Below, in pieces: positions 1-8,276 of a stretch of DNA of 64,000 nucleotides. This DNA is from Pseudomonas sp. BN411 (lineage in GTDB: Bacteria; Pseudomonadota; Gammaproteobacteria; Pseudomonadales; Pseudomonadaceae). Within the stretch, counting starts at the first letter, position 1, and each line of letters opens with the position of its first letter. Position numbers and translations under genes: made by a program. The stretch is taken from the NCBI RefSeq assembly GCF_029871235.1, contig NZ_SSOM01000069.1, forward strand, positions 1-64,000, read 5' to 3'. The notes beneath the pieces are model-generated. The model saw nothing but the letters and a program-made list of their open reading frames with translations. It had not been told where the DNA came from and searched no databases.

Positions 1-62
1 TACAGCGCGAAGCGCTGGCCGGATAGACCTAAACCGGTGTCCAGTTTTACTTGACCACTTCA

Positions 63-255
63 GAATTCCTTCGCCAAGGGCTGCGCAGCAGCCCCGTAGG
101 TTGGTCCGAGCGCAACGAGGCCCAACGATTCCGGCCTCGGCTACGAAACGTTGGGTTTCGTTCCTCTACCCAACCTACGAGAACTCCGGGGGGTGAATTC
201 CTTCGCCAAGGGCTGCGCAGCAGCCCCGTAGGTTGGCGCTGAGCTTGCGAAGCCC
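63..255. repeat. REP-like cluster with 42-bp exact direct repeat
   Basis: The first 293 bases contain no gene I can support. A 42-bp stretch at 63-104 recurs exactly at 195-236; both copies end in GTAGGTTGG. Between them, CCAACCTAC near 169-178 pairs with the first GTAGGTTGG and encloses CCCAACG/CGTTGGG arms, so this is an imperfect hairpin of the same family as 7046-7130. An open frame across 51-242 is only the repeat read through. Confidence 0.8.
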
Positions 256-293
256 AACGCGTCGGTCGCCTTGGCTACGGGCATCGGCGCGGA

Positions 294-884
294 TCAGGCG
301 GTGATGCCGAACACTTCTGCCAGGTGCTCTTCATAGCGCTGAACATCGGCCGCGATGTTCGGCTGCTTCATCACATCCACGCAGAGGAAGGTGGGCAGGG
401 CGCTCATACCGAGGAACTGATTGGCCTTGTGGAAGGGCAAGTAGACCGCATCCACGCCCTTGGCCTCGAAGAAATCGGTGGGATCGTCGAACGCCTGCTG
501 CGGCGCGTTCCAGGTCAGCGACAGCATGTACTGCTTGCCCTGGATCAGGCCGCCGCTGCCGTATTTCTGCGAGGCGTCGGAGCGGGTACGGCCGTCGTTG
601 GCGTAGAGGCTGCCGTGACCGGCGGTGAACACTTCGTCCAGGTAGCGCTTCACGGTCCAGGGGGCGCCCATCCACCAGCCGGGCATCTGGTAGATCACCA
701 CGTCGGCCCAGAGGATTTTCTGTACTTCTTCGGCCACGTCGTAGCCGCCGTCGATGAAGGTTTCCTTCACGTCGAAACCGGCGCGGTCGAAGAAGGCCAG
801 CGCGGCCTCATGCAGGGTGGCGTTGTAGCGGCCGTCGGAGTGGGCGAACTTCTTGCCGCCGTTGAGCAACAGGACTTTTTTCAT
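294..884 (-). CDS. mdaB: NAD(P)H:quinone oxidoreductase, MdaB family
   Basis: A 196-residue cytoplasmic flavodoxin-fold enzyme predicted to reduce quinones by two electrons using NADPH and FAD. The N-terminus reads MKKVLLLNGGKKFAHSDGR, typical of MdaB, and the QMPGWWMGAPW segment near residues 66-77 is the expected active-site region. The length matches E. coli MdaB (about 193). The Met at 884 is preferred because the in-frame extension upstream (to 974) is low-complexity and unlike the family. It is divergent from a YgiN-type monooxygenase at 1043; in E. coli mdaB and ygiN are neighbours and are thought to cycle quinone and quinol, so the pairing supports both calls. Confidence 0.88.
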   Translation of the reverse strand: MKKVLLLNGGKKFAHSDGRYNATLHEAALAFFDRAGFDVKETFIDGGYDVAEEVQKILWADVVIYQMPGWWMGAPWTVKRYLDEVFTAGHGSLYANDGRTRSDASQKYGSGGLIQGKQYMLSLTWNAPQQAFDDPTDFFEAKGVDAVYLPFHKANQFLGMSALPTFLCVDVMKQPNIAADVQRYEEHLAEVFGITA

Positions 885-1042
885 GGCAGTAGCCTCCGTA
901 AATCGATGTGGCGGCAGACTACCGGTCGCGCCCCCGCGGAAAAATCCGCGCAGGCGCAATTGATATTTGCTCAAAAGTCATTAATTCAGGTCTTTGCCTT
1001 GCTATAGGGTTTATAAAACTTATCACCTGCAAGGCCATCGCC

Positions 1043-1357
1043 ATGACCCAGCCCTACGGCTTCATCCTTCATGCCCATACCCGACCCGAGAAGGCGGACG
1101 AGTTTGAGGCACTGTTCCGCGCCTATGTCGAACCCAGCCGCGCGGAAGAGGGCTGCATCGAGTACCACATGCTGCGGGATGCCCGGGACCCGAGCCTGTT
1201 CATCTTCTACGAGGTCTGGAAAAGCCGCGCCCATCTGGCTATCCACAGCGCGCTGCCGCACATGCGGCGCTTCCATGAGCAGCGCATGGAGTTTCTGCAA
1301 CGGGATTTTGAGATCCGCGAGATCGAGATGCTCAGCACGTCCTCGGCCCGCGCCTAG
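1043..1357 (+). CDS. YgiN-type quinol monooxygenase (ABM domain)
   Basis: A 104-residue antibiotic-biosynthesis-monooxygenase (ABM) fold protein, the same length as E. coli YgiN. The pattern HAHTRPEKADEFEALF...EEGCIEYHMLRD...FIFYEVWKS is characteristic of the dimeric ferredoxin-like ABM family. It lies divergent from mdaB with a 158-bp gap. The ATG at 1043 is chosen because residues upstream in the same frame do not resemble the family. Its TAG stop overlaps the stop of the convergent alpha/beta hydrolase through a shared CTAG. The role in quinol oxidation or redox cycling is inferred from family and neighbour. Confidence 0.8.
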   Translation: MTQPYGFILHAHTRPEKADEFEALFRAYVEPSRAEEGCIEYHMLRDARDPSLFIFYEVWKSRAHLAIHSALPHMRRFHEQRMEFLQRDFEIREIEMLSTSSARA

Positions 1358-2118
1358 AACGCGTCGCGGATCAGCCGCAGGTACTCCGGCCGTCCGCCGA
1401 TGTCGTTGTGCCCCGCATTGCTAATCACCTCCCGCCGAGCCACGCCTGAGCGGAATTGGGCGAAGAGCTTTTCGCTGCTCCAGCGCGGAATCACCTCGTC
1501 GTGCCCGGCGACGATCAGCAGGGTGGGAGCGGTGATGGCCGGGGCGTAGCGCCAGGACTCGTACTTGTCCTGCAGCATCCAGCGAACCGGATAGATCGGG
1601 AACTGCCGCTGGGCCAGTTCAAGCACGCTGTTATAGGGCGTAACCAGCACCAGGTGCGCCACCGGACGCTGGCTGGCCAGGCGGATGGCAACGCCGCTGC
1701 CCAGGCTGCGGCCGACCACGGCCACGTCGCCGTGCAGGGCATGCACCTTGTCGAACAGCTCCAGGGCGTCGTGTTGGATGGCCTCCTCGGTGGGCTTGCC
1801 GGTGCTGTCGCCGAAACCCCGGTAGTGCAACAGGTAGAGCGCGTGGTCGGGGAAGGCTTCGGCAAAATCCGGCAGGCTGCGGGACACATCCTCGGCATTG
1901 CCGCCGAAGTAGATCAGCGCCCTGGAACTGGCCAGCGGACGCACGGTGACGACGATCTGCTCATCCGTCACCGGCAGCATCAGCTGCCGGTCCGGGCCGC
2001 CAATGGCGCGCGGCTGCGGGAAGTAGATCAGTGAACGCTGGAACACCATGAGCAGCACGCCCACGCCGAGGTAGAGCGCAAGTGCGATCAGGACGACGCC
2101 GACCAGGCTGCGGCTCAT
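1354..2118 (-). CDS. Membrane-anchored alpha/beta hydrolase (YfhR/ABHD13-like)
   Basis: A 254-residue serine hydrolase. Residues about 5-25 form one hydrophobic N-terminal helix, suggesting an inner-membrane anchor with the catalytic domain outside or at the surface. The catalytic triad can be read as Ser138 in GRSLGSG, Asp207 in GHDEV and His237 in AGHNDI; the HYRGFGDSTG segment (98-107) is typical of this subgroup. The substrate is unknown; relatives are annotated as peptidase- or thioesterase-like. The gene lies 45 bp downstream of the SDR gene on the same strand and may be co-transcribed with it. Confidence 0.8.
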   Translation of the reverse strand: MSRSLVGVVLIALALYLGVGVLLMVFQRSLIYFPQPRAIGGPDRQLMLPVTDEQIVVTVRPLASSRALIYFGGNAEDVSRSLPDFAEAFPDHALYLLHYRGFGDSTGKPTEEAIQHDALELFDKVHALHGDVAVVGRSLGSGVAIRLASQRPVAHLVLVTPYNSVLELAQRQFPIYPVRWMLQDKYESWRYAPAITAPTLLIVAGHDEVIPRWSSEKLFAQFRSGVARREVISNAGHNDIGGRPEYLRLIRDAF

Positions 2119-2163
2119 GGCAGCCCAGCCGGCGAAAATCGCCCGATTGCCCTGAGCAAGGGC

Positions 2164-2952
2164 TCAGAACGCCGAACGGACCACGCCACCATCCACCCGC
2201 AGCGCCGCGCCATTGGTGGCGGAGGATGCTTCCGAGCAGACATACACCACCAGGTTGGCGACCTCGTCGGGCCTGGCGAAGCGCTTGATGAGGGAGCTGG
2301 GGCGTGCGGTTTCGAAGAACTCCTTCTCGAACGTCTGGAACGACTGACCACCGGACAGCTTCTCGACGAACTCCTCCACGCCTTCGGAACTGGTCGGGCC
2401 GGGCAGCACGGAATTGACCGTCACCCCGGTGCCCGCGCAGCTCTCGGCCAGCCCGCGTGACAGGCCGAGTTGGGCGATCTTGGTGACGCCGTAGTGGATC
2501 ATCTCCACCGGAATCTGCACGCCGCTTTCACTGCTGATGAACACCACGCGGCCCCAGTTCTTCGCCTTCATCTTCGGCAGGTAAGCGCGGGACAGGCGCA
2601 CACCGGACATCAGGTTGATGTCGAGGAAGCGCAGCCAGTCCTCGTCCGGAATGTCCTCGAAGGGCTTGGGATCGAAGATGCCCAGGTTGTTCACCAGCAC
2701 GTCCACCGCCGGGTAGCGCGCCGTCAGGGCGTCGATCTGCGCCGGGTCGGCCAGGTCGCCGGCGAAGCCTTCCACCCTGGCCCCCGGTTGCGCCGCGAGC
2801 AGCCGGGCAATGGCCTCGTCCACCGAAACCTGGGAGCGGCCGTTGACGATCACCCGCGCGCCCTCCCGCGCCAGTCCCTGCGCGATGGCGAAGCCGATGC
2901 CCTTGGTCGAACCGGAAACCAGGGCGAGTTTGTTCGAGAGTCTGAAGTCCAT
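2164..2952 (-). CDS. Short-chain dehydrogenase/reductase (SDR)
   Basis: A 262-residue classical SDR oxidoreductase. The cofactor motif GSTKGIG spans residues 14-20, the structural NNLG motif lies at 88-91, and the catalytic set is Ser141, Tyr154 and Lys158 (YGVTK). Cofactor discrimination cannot be read with certainty, although Asn-Gly-Arg at 37-39 after the second strand hints at NADP(H). A GGAG ribosome-binding site sits about 10 bases upstream of the ATG. The substrate is unknown and the neighbours do not identify it. Confidence 0.85.
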   Translation of the reverse strand: MDFRLSNKLALVSGSTKGIGFAIAQGLAREGARVIVNGRSQVSVDEAIARLLAAQPGARVEGFAGDLADPAQIDALTARYPAVDVLVNNLGIFDPKPFEDIPDEDWLRFLDINLMSGVRLSRAYLPKMKAKNWGRVVFISSESGVQIPVEMIHYGVTKIAQLGLSRGLAESCAGTGVTVNSVLPGPTSSEGVEEFVEKLSGGQSFQTFEKEFFETARPSSLIKRFARPDEVANLVVYVCSEASSATNGAALRVDGGVVRSAF

Positions 2953-3126
2953 CGAGGGAATCTCCGCATGGGAAAAAGCGGCCAGGCAATGCCCGTTTGT
3001 TTCCGGGCGGAGACGCCTGGCACCGAATATCCACGGATTCGGTATAGACGCCCCGCGTGGATTGGCCAGGTCCCCGGGCCGAAAGCTTTCCTAAGCTGAA
3101 AGGGCATGTCCCAGCGAGGTGGTCCC

Positions 3127-3450
3127 ATGGAACGCAAACACGGTCTCGATACCTACAAGCGCCTGAAGAAACAGCACCCGGCGTATTTCCAGGCGGTGGA
3201 AACCCTTGGCGCCGTGGTGCGCCAGGTCGGCCCCCTGGACGAGCGCAGCTTGCAGCTGATCCAGCTCGCCGCCGCTGCCGCCGTCCACTCCGAAGGCGCC
3301 GTCCACAGCCATACCCGCCGCGCCCTGGAAGCCGGCGCCACCCCCGAACAGATCCACCACGCCCTGCTGGCGCTGACCAGCACCATCGGCTTTCCAACCG
3401 TGGTCGCCGCCCTGAGCTGGGCGGGGGATGTGCTGGAGGGTGGGGAGTAG
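3127..3450 (+). CDS. Carboxymuconolactone decarboxylase-family protein without CxxC
   Basis: A 107-residue all-helical AhpD/CMD-fold protein. The segment HSEGAVHSHTRRALEAGATPEQIHHAL aligns with the family core, but the redox CxxC of AhpD-type members is replaced by Ser-x-x-Ala, and the protein has no cysteine, so a peroxidatic or disulfide-reductase role is unlikely. The ATG at 3127 has GAGG seven bases upstream and is preferred over the ATG at 3106 seven codons earlier. This matches the YurZ-like subgroup, whose function is not established. Confidence 0.75.
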   Translation: MERKHGLDTYKRLKKQHPAYFQAVETLGAVVRQVGPLDERSLQLIQLAAAAAVHSEGAVHSHTRRALEAGATPEQIHHALLALTSTIGFPTVVAALSWAGDVLEGGE

Positions 3451-3465
3451 GGCGCATTGCTTCAG

Positions 3466-3529
3466 GTAGGAGCGAGCTTGCTCGCGAAAGAGCAGGCTCA
3501 GCAGGTTCGCGAGCAAGCTCGCTCCTACA
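3466..3529. repeat. REP pair (GTAGGAGCGAGC family)
   Basis: GTAGGAGCGAGCTTGCTCGC and its inverted partner face each other across a short spacer, a classic REP doublet between the CMD gene and the convergent ABC transporter. The same family recurs at 16098, 48483 and 62169. Confidence 0.9.
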
Positions 3530-3569
3530 CGTTCGGCCATGAGCCAGGCGCAGAGATCATGCGCCAGAT

Positions 3570-3612
3570 TCGTAGGATGGGTTGAGCTCCGCGATACCCA
3601 TCACACCCTACG
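3570..3612. repeat. REP-like hairpin (GTAGGATGGG family)
   Basis: A palindrome running from CGTAGGATGGG to CACCCTACG. Its distal GTAG supplies the TAG stop codon of the ABC transporter gene read on the minus strand (3608-3610). Relatives occur at 21226, 22152, 23177, 33554 and 53126. Confidence 0.8.
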
Positions 3613-5455
3613 GCGAACCCGCCACCTCGGGCTCCTGCTGCTGGAGCATCCACATCTGCGCATAGGTGCCGCCGGCTTCGAGCAATTCGCGGTGGGTGCC
3701 TTTTTCGATCACGCGGCCGGCGTCGATCACCAGGATCTGGTCGGCGTCCATCACGGTCGACAGGCGGTGGGCGATGACCAGCGTGGTGCGGCCGACCTGG
3801 ATGCGGTCCAGCGCTGTCTGGATGGCCTTCTCCGACTTGGAGTCCAGCGCCGAGGTGGCTTCGTCGAAGATCAGGATGGCCGGGTTCTTCAGCAGGGCGC
3901 GGGCGATGGCCACGCGCTGCTTCTCGCCGCCGGACAGCTTGAGGCCGCGCTCGCCAACTTGCGTCTCGTAGCCATCGGGCAGGCGCAGGATGAAGTCGTG
4001 GATATGGGCGGCGCGGGCGGCGGCTTCCACGTCCTCGCGGCTGGCGCCGGGACGGCCGTAGCTGATGTTGTAGTAGATGGTGTCGTTGAACAGCACCGTG
4101 TCCTGGGGAACGATGCCGATGGCGCTACGCACCGAGCCCTGGGTCAGTTCGCGCAGGTCCTTGCCGTCGATGCGGATATGCCCGGCGTCGATGTCGTAGA
4201 AGCGGTAGAGCAGGCGGGCGAGGGTGGATTTGCCCGAGCCGGAATGGCCGACCACCGCCACCGTGCCACCGGGGGGAATTTCGAAGTCCACGCCGTGGAG
4301 GATTTCCCGGCGCGGGTCATAGCCGAAGTGCACATTCTCGAAGCGCACGCGTGGGCGGCTGGTCTGCAGCGCGATGGCGCCGGGGGCATCCTGTACGTCC
4401 TGGCGCTCGTCCAGCAGGCCGAACAGGCGCTCCATGTTGGTCAGCGCCTGTTTCACCTCGCGGTACATCATCCCCAGCATGAACAGCGGCGCGGAGAGTT
4501 GCAGCAGGTAGGTGTTCACCAGCACCAGGTCGCCGATGGTCAGCTCGCCGGCCACCACGCCGGCAGCCGCGCGCCACATCATGGCGGTGACGCCGATGGC
4601 GACGATGGCGGTCTGGCCCAGGTTGAGCAGTGCCAGGGACTTGGTGGCCTTGACCCGTGCGTTTTCCAGGAAGCGCAGGTTCTCGTCGTAGCGCGCCGAC
4701 TCGTGGGCCTCGTTGTTGAAGTACTTCACCGTCTCGTAGTTGAGCAGCGAATCCACGGCACGCTCGTTGGCGCGGGTGTCCGCCTCTACGGATGCGCGGT
4801 AGAAGCGGGTGCGCCATTCGGTGACGGCGAAGGTCCACAGGCCGTAGGCCACCAGGGTGCCGAGGGTGATGAAGGCGAAGCCCCAGTCATAGGCCCAGAC
4901 CAGCACAGCCGTCACCAGCAACACCTCCAGCAAGGTCGGGACGATGGTGTAGAGGGTCCAGTCCAGCAGATCGGAAATGGCGCTGCCGCCACGCTCCACG
5001 TCCCGTGCTACGCCGCCGGTGCGACGGCTGAGGTGGAACTTCAGGCTCAACCCGTGCAGGTGCTGGAACACCTTCAGGGTGATCTGCCGCGAGGCGCGCG
5101 CCATCACGCGGGCGAACACCACCTGGCGCAGTTCGGTGAACAGGGTGACGCCGATGCGCGAAGCTCCATAGGCCAGCAGCAGCGCTATCGGCAGCACCAC
5201 CAGGCTGGGCTCGACGTTGAGCTGGTCGACGATCTGCTTGAGGGCGATGGGTACGTAGAGGTTGGCCAGCTTGGCCGCGACTATCAGTCCCAGGGCCAGG
5301 GCGATGCGGCCCACATAGGGCCGCAGGTACGGCAACAGGGTGGCGATCACCGCAGCATCGCCACGGGAGCCTGCCTTGCGCGCGATGGGCGCGGAGCCGT
5401 CGTTCTTGCTGTTGACCGCGTCCTGCGGCGTGGGGTTGTTGTCCAGGGCTGCCAT
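3608..5455 (-). CDS. ABC exporter, Atm1/ABCB7-type half transporter
   Basis: A 615-residue fused permease-ATPase. Residues about 35-330 form a six-helix type I exporter domain; the NYETVKYFNNE segment (239-249) is a hallmark of the Atm1/HMT group that exports glutathione-linked or metal/sulfur compounds. The nucleotide-binding domain has Walker A GHSGSGKST at 403-411, Q-loop Gln451, signature LSGGE at 507-511, Walker B at 527-532 and switch His563. Such half transporters work as inner-membrane homodimers. The stop codon falls inside a REP-like repeat. The substrate is inferred from subfamily only. Confidence 0.88.
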   Translation of the reverse strand: MAALDNNPTPQDAVNSKNDGSAPIARKAGSRGDAAVIATLLPYLRPYVGRIALALGLIVAAKLANLYVPIALKQIVDQLNVEPSLVVLPIALLLAYGASRIGVTLFTELRQVVFARVMARASRQITLKVFQHLHGLSLKFHLSRRTGGVARDVERGGSAISDLLDWTLYTIVPTLLEVLLVTAVLVWAYDWGFAFITLGTLVAYGLWTFAVTEWRTRFYRASVEADTRANERAVDSLLNYETVKYFNNEAHESARYDENLRFLENARVKATKSLALLNLGQTAIVAIGVTAMMWRAAAGVVAGELTIGDLVLVNTYLLQLSAPLFMLGMMYREVKQALTNMERLFGLLDERQDVQDAPGAIALQTSRPRVRFENVHFGYDPRREILHGVDFEIPPGGTVAVVGHSGSGKSTLARLLYRFYDIDAGHIRIDGKDLRELTQGSVRSAIGIVPQDTVLFNDTIYYNISYGRPGASREDVEAAARAAHIHDFILRLPDGYETQVGERGLKLSGGEKQRVAIARALLKNPAILIFDEATSALDSKSEKAIQTALDRIQVGRTTLVIAHRLSTVMDADQILVIDAGRVIEKGTHRELLEAGGTYAQMWMLQQQEPEVAGSP

Positions 5456-5580
5456 CGCCCACCTGCCTTCTGTTACGGAGATGTGGCGACCTTACTCCAG
5501 CGACGGGCGCATCGCGACGTTTCCCGGCTGATACGGCTTATTGGCGCGGCTGATACCGGGGCGCTTCCGTGAAATCACGG

Positions 5581-6018
5581 TCACGCCATCGGCGGTAGGC
5601 GACGCTTCACCGGGGTCTTCTTGACGATGGCGGTGCTGGTTTCGGCGTAGACATTGATGCGGTCGAGCAGGGTGTCCAGCTGCTCCATGGAGCGCACGCA
5701 GAGGCGGGCGATGAAGCAGTCGTCGCCGGTCACCTTGTCGCACTCGGTGAACTCCGGAATTTCCTGGATCTTGCGTTCCACCACCTGCAACTGGCCGGGC
5801 AGGGGGCGGATGCGGACGATGGCCTGGAACTGGTAGCCGAACGCCTTCGGGTCCACGTCCACCGTGTAGCCGGTGAGCACGCCGCGTTCCTCCAGCTTGC
5901 GCAGCCGTTCCGCCACGCTGGGGGAGGAGAGGCCGCTGATCTGCGCCAGCGCCTTGAGGGAGCGGCGGGAGTCTTCCATCAGTGCGGAAAGCAACAACTG
6001 GTCGATATCGTCGGTCAT
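5581..6018 (-). CDS. Lrp/AsnC-family transcriptional regulator
   Basis: A 145-residue regulator with an N-terminal winged HTH (DIDQLLLSALMEDSRRSLKALAQISGLSSPSVAERLRKLEERG) and a C-terminal RAM ligand-binding domain containing GDDCFIARLCV. GAGG lies five bases upstream of the ATG. It is divergent from the DMT transporter at 6150, and the 131-bp gap is the likely operator region; Lrp-type regulators commonly control adjacent amino-acid exporters, so regulation of that gene is inferred. Confidence 0.88.
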   Translation of the reverse strand: MTDDIDQLLLSALMEDSRRSLKALAQISGLSSPSVAERLRKLEERGVLTGYTVDVDPKAFGYQFQAIVRIRPLPGQLQVVERKIQEIPEFTECDKVTGDDCFIARLCVRSMEQLDTLLDRINVYAETSTAIVKKTPVKRRLPPMA

Positions 6019-6149
6019 GGATGCCTCGTTAGGTAAACGGACGAAAGTGCCTTGATAGTAAAGGTAGATGGTTAATCAGGCCTTCGCTTTCGCATGGAGT
6101 CGCCCCAATGTGGCTCGGCATACTGTGCCCCATGCAGAGGAGCCCAATC

Positions 6150-7049
6150 ATGGACAAATCAATTCATCGCGGTTCGTTGGAAATGGTCGCCGCCATGCTC
6201 ATCTCCGGCACCATCGGTTGGCTGGTGATGCTCTCGGGACAGTCGGTGCTGGATGTGGTGTTCTGGCGCTGCCTGTTCGGCGCAGTGACCCTGCTGGTCA
6301 TCTGCGCTTTCATGGGCTTCCTGCGCCCCGGCATCCTGACCCGCACCACCTTCCTTCTGGCGGTACTCAGCGGTGTGGCCATCGTCGGCAACTGGGTGCT
6401 GCTGTTCGCCTCCTATTCGCGGGCGTCCATCTCGATCGGTACGGCGATCTACAACGTCCAGCCGTTCATGCTGGTGGGGCTGGCGGCGCTGTTCCTTGGC
6501 GAGAAGATCACCGCGCAGAAGCTGGCCTGGCTGGCGGTGTCCTTCGCGGGGATGTTGGCCATCGTCAGCGCCCACGGCGGGCAGGGCGAAAGTGGCAGCG
6601 ATTACCTGGCGGGCATTGCCCTGGCGCTGGGCGCGGCACTGCTTTATGCCATCGCCGCGTTGATCATCAAGCGGCTGAGCGGGGTGCCTCCGCACCTGAT
6701 CGCGCTGGTCCAAGTCACCACCGGCGTGCTGTTGCTGGCGCCCATGGCGAACCTGTCCAGCCTGCCCCAGGGCAGCGACACCTGGTCGATCCTGCTGACC
6801 CTCGGGGTGATCCACACCGGCGTGATGTACGTGCTGCTCTATGGCGCGATCCAGAAACTGCCGACTGCCATGACCGGCGCGCTGTCGTTCATCTACCCGA
6901 TTGCGGCGATCTTCGTCGACTGGTTCGCCTTCGGCCGGCACCTCGAACTGCTGCAGTGGGTGGGCGTGGCGGCCATTCTCGTCGCGGCGCTGGGCATGCA
7001 GCAGGGGTGGGGCTTCAACCTGCGCCGGGCGGCACAAGCTCAATCGTAG
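6150..7049 (+). CDS. DMT-superfamily transporter (EamA, two repeats)
   Basis: A 299-residue inner-membrane protein with about ten hydrophobic helices arranged as two EamA repeats (roughly residues 5-140 and 155-290). The ATG at 6150 is chosen because AGAGGAG lies about seven bases upstream, while earlier in-frame Met codons lack a site. Divergence from an Lrp-type regulator suggests export of an amino acid or related metabolite. The TAG stop is formed by the first bases of a REP-like element (GTAGGTTGG) immediately downstream. Confidence 0.82.
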   Translation: MDKSIHRGSLEMVAAMLISGTIGWLVMLSGQSVLDVVFWRCLFGAVTLLVICAFMGFLRPGILTRTTFLLAVLSGVAIVGNWVLLFASYSRASISIGTAIYNVQPFMLVGLAALFLGEKITAQKLAWLAVSFAGMLAIVSAHGGQGESGSDYLAGIALALGAALLYAIAALIIKRLSGVPPHLIALVQVTTGVLLLAPMANLSSLPQGSDTWSILLTLGVIHTGVMYVLLYGAIQKLPTAMTGALSFIYPIAAIFVDWFAFGRHLELLQWVGVAAILVAALGMQQGWGFNLRRAAQAQS

Positions 7050-7130
7050 GTTGGCGCCAGCGAAGCGCGGCCCAACGATTGGTCCGATTCCCGCATCGTT
7101 GGGCTTCGCTGCGCTCAGCCGCAACCTACG
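7046..7130. repeat. REP-like hairpin (GTAGGTTGG family)
   Basis: GTAGGTTGGCG at the left pairs with CAACCTACG at the right, enclosing CCCAACGAT/ATCGTTGGG arms. It separates the DMT transporter from a convergent small gene and overlaps the transporter stop codon. Confidence 0.85.
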
Positions 7131-7142
7131 GGCGCGGTGCGC

Positions 7143-7394
7143 TCAATGCACTTCTTTCGAAACCTGGCCGAACTGGCGATCTGCCGTGCTCAGGCGCTCC
7201 AGTTCGCGGCGCACCATGTTGGCGAACGCCGAAGGCTTGAGGTGGTAGAGCTCGGTGGCGACCCAGGCCAGCCAGCGCGGGCCCATGGCCTCGCGCTGCG
7301 CCAGCAGGCGCAACGCTTCGGCCAAGGCCTGCTCGGCATGTTCCTGGTGGAACTGCCGGCGGCCCTGGGGATCAGTCGACTTGCAGGCCGACAT
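7143..7394 (-). CDS. Small hypothetical protein downstream of YebC paralog
   Basis: A reading frame of 83 codons whose C-terminal two thirds ([20 protein letters not shown] onward, then [21 protein letters not shown]) look like a real soluble helical protein rather than a shadow. It overlaps the end of the YebC-like gene by 23 bp, which suggests translational coupling. The start is uncertain: the ATG at 7394 has no clear ribosome-binding site, and a TTG or ATG further in may be used. I do not recognise a family. The alternative is a fortuitous frame, but the composition argues against that. Confidence 0.5.
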   Translation of the reverse strand: MSACKSTDPQGRRQFHQEHAEQALAEALRLLAQREAMGPRWLAWVATELYHLKPSAFANMVRRELERLSTADRQFGQVSKEVH

Positions 7395-8076
7395 AGACGT
7401 TCTGTACGTCGTCGTGGTTGTCCAGGGCTTCGAGGAAGGCTTCCACTTCCTCCAGCTCGGCGCCGGACAGGCTGACCGGGTTCTTCGCCTTGTAGCCCAG
7501 GTTGGCCGACTGCACGGTGAAACCGAATTCCGGCAGGGCCTTGCACACGGCGTCCAGGTCGGTCGGGTCGGTGTAGAACAGGGTGGCGCCGTCTTCGGCG
7601 GCTTCGAAGTCCTGGGCGCCGGCTTCGATGGCGGCCAGTTCAACGTCCGCGTCGGCGCTGGCCGGCTCGGCCTCGATCATGCCCAGGTGGTCGAAGTCCC
7701 AGGACACGGAACCGGAGGTACCCAGCTGGCCCTTGCGGAACAGCACGCGCACTTCGGCAACGGTGCGGTTCACGTTGTCGGTCAGGCACTCGACGATCAC
7801 CGGCACGCGGTGCGGCGCGAAGCCTTCATAGAGGGTGCGGTCGTAGTTGACCACTTCGCCGGAAAGGCCAGCGCCTTTCTTGATGGCGCGCTCCAGGGTG
7901 TCCTTCGGCATGGAGGCCTTTTTGGCTTGGTGCACGGCAAGGCGCAGCTTGGGGTTCATGTCCGGATCGGCGCCGTTACGCGCGGCGATCATGATCTCTT
8001 TCACCAGCTTGCCGAAGATCTTCCCTCGGGCGTTGGCGGCGGCTTCTTTAGGTTTGGCTTTCCACTGGGCGCCCAT
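7372..8076 (-). CDS. YebC/PmpR-family protein (YeeN-like paralog)
   Basis: A 234-residue member of the YebC/PmpR/TACO1 family. The start [28 protein letters not shown] and the core [28 protein letters not shown] are family hallmarks, and the C-terminus [22 protein letters not shown] is well conserved. The N-terminus lacks the SKW(A)NIKH-type form of canonical YebC, so it resembles E. coli YeeN, a second paralog. Members bind DNA as regulators or assist ribosomes at difficult sequences; which applies here cannot be told. A small gene overlaps its 3' end. Confidence 0.85.
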   Translation of the reverse strand: MGAQWKAKPKEAAANARGKIFGKLVKEIMIAARNGADPDMNPKLRLAVHQAKKASMPKDTLERAIKKGAGLSGEVVNYDRTLYEGFAPHRVPVIVECLTDNVNRTVAEVRVLFRKGQLGTSGSVSWDFDHLGMIEAEPASADADVELAAIEAGAQDFEAAEDGATLFYTDPTDLDAVCKALPEFGFTVQSANLGYKAKNPVSLSGAELEEVEAFLEALDNHDDVQNVYVGLQVD

Positions 8077-8170
8077 GTCGGCTCTCTCGCAGGTTCGGAT
8101 TGGAGACGGGCGACGATTCTACTGGGGCGGCGGGGGAGGCTGCCAGTTGGCTCGTCGGGTCGGGTCTGCC

Positions 8171-8236
8171 TGTAGGGTGCGCTGTGCGCACCAAGTACCT
8201 CGCACGAAGGTTCTGGTGCGCATGGCGCACCCTACA
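8171..8236. repeat. REP-like hairpin (GTAGGGTGCGC family)
   Basis: TGTAGGGTGCGCTGTGCGCACC and an inverted copy ending GGCGCACCCTACA flank a short spacer. A related element lies at 41604-41646. Confidence 0.85.
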
Positions 8237-8276
8237 ACCAGCCGCTGCGAAGCAGGCGGAAGGCCGCAACGTCGCG

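Noticed and set aside
51-242. A 63-codon frame with an internal peptide repeat (EFLRQGLRSSPVGW).
   Set aside because: The peptide repeat is only the 42-bp DNA repeat read through; there is no ribosome-binding site and the sequence belongs to REP-like elements.
3539-5572. A 677-codon plus-strand open frame opposite the ABC exporter.
   Set aside because: The minus-strand frame has complete ABC exporter motifs; the opposite frame is a compositional shadow.
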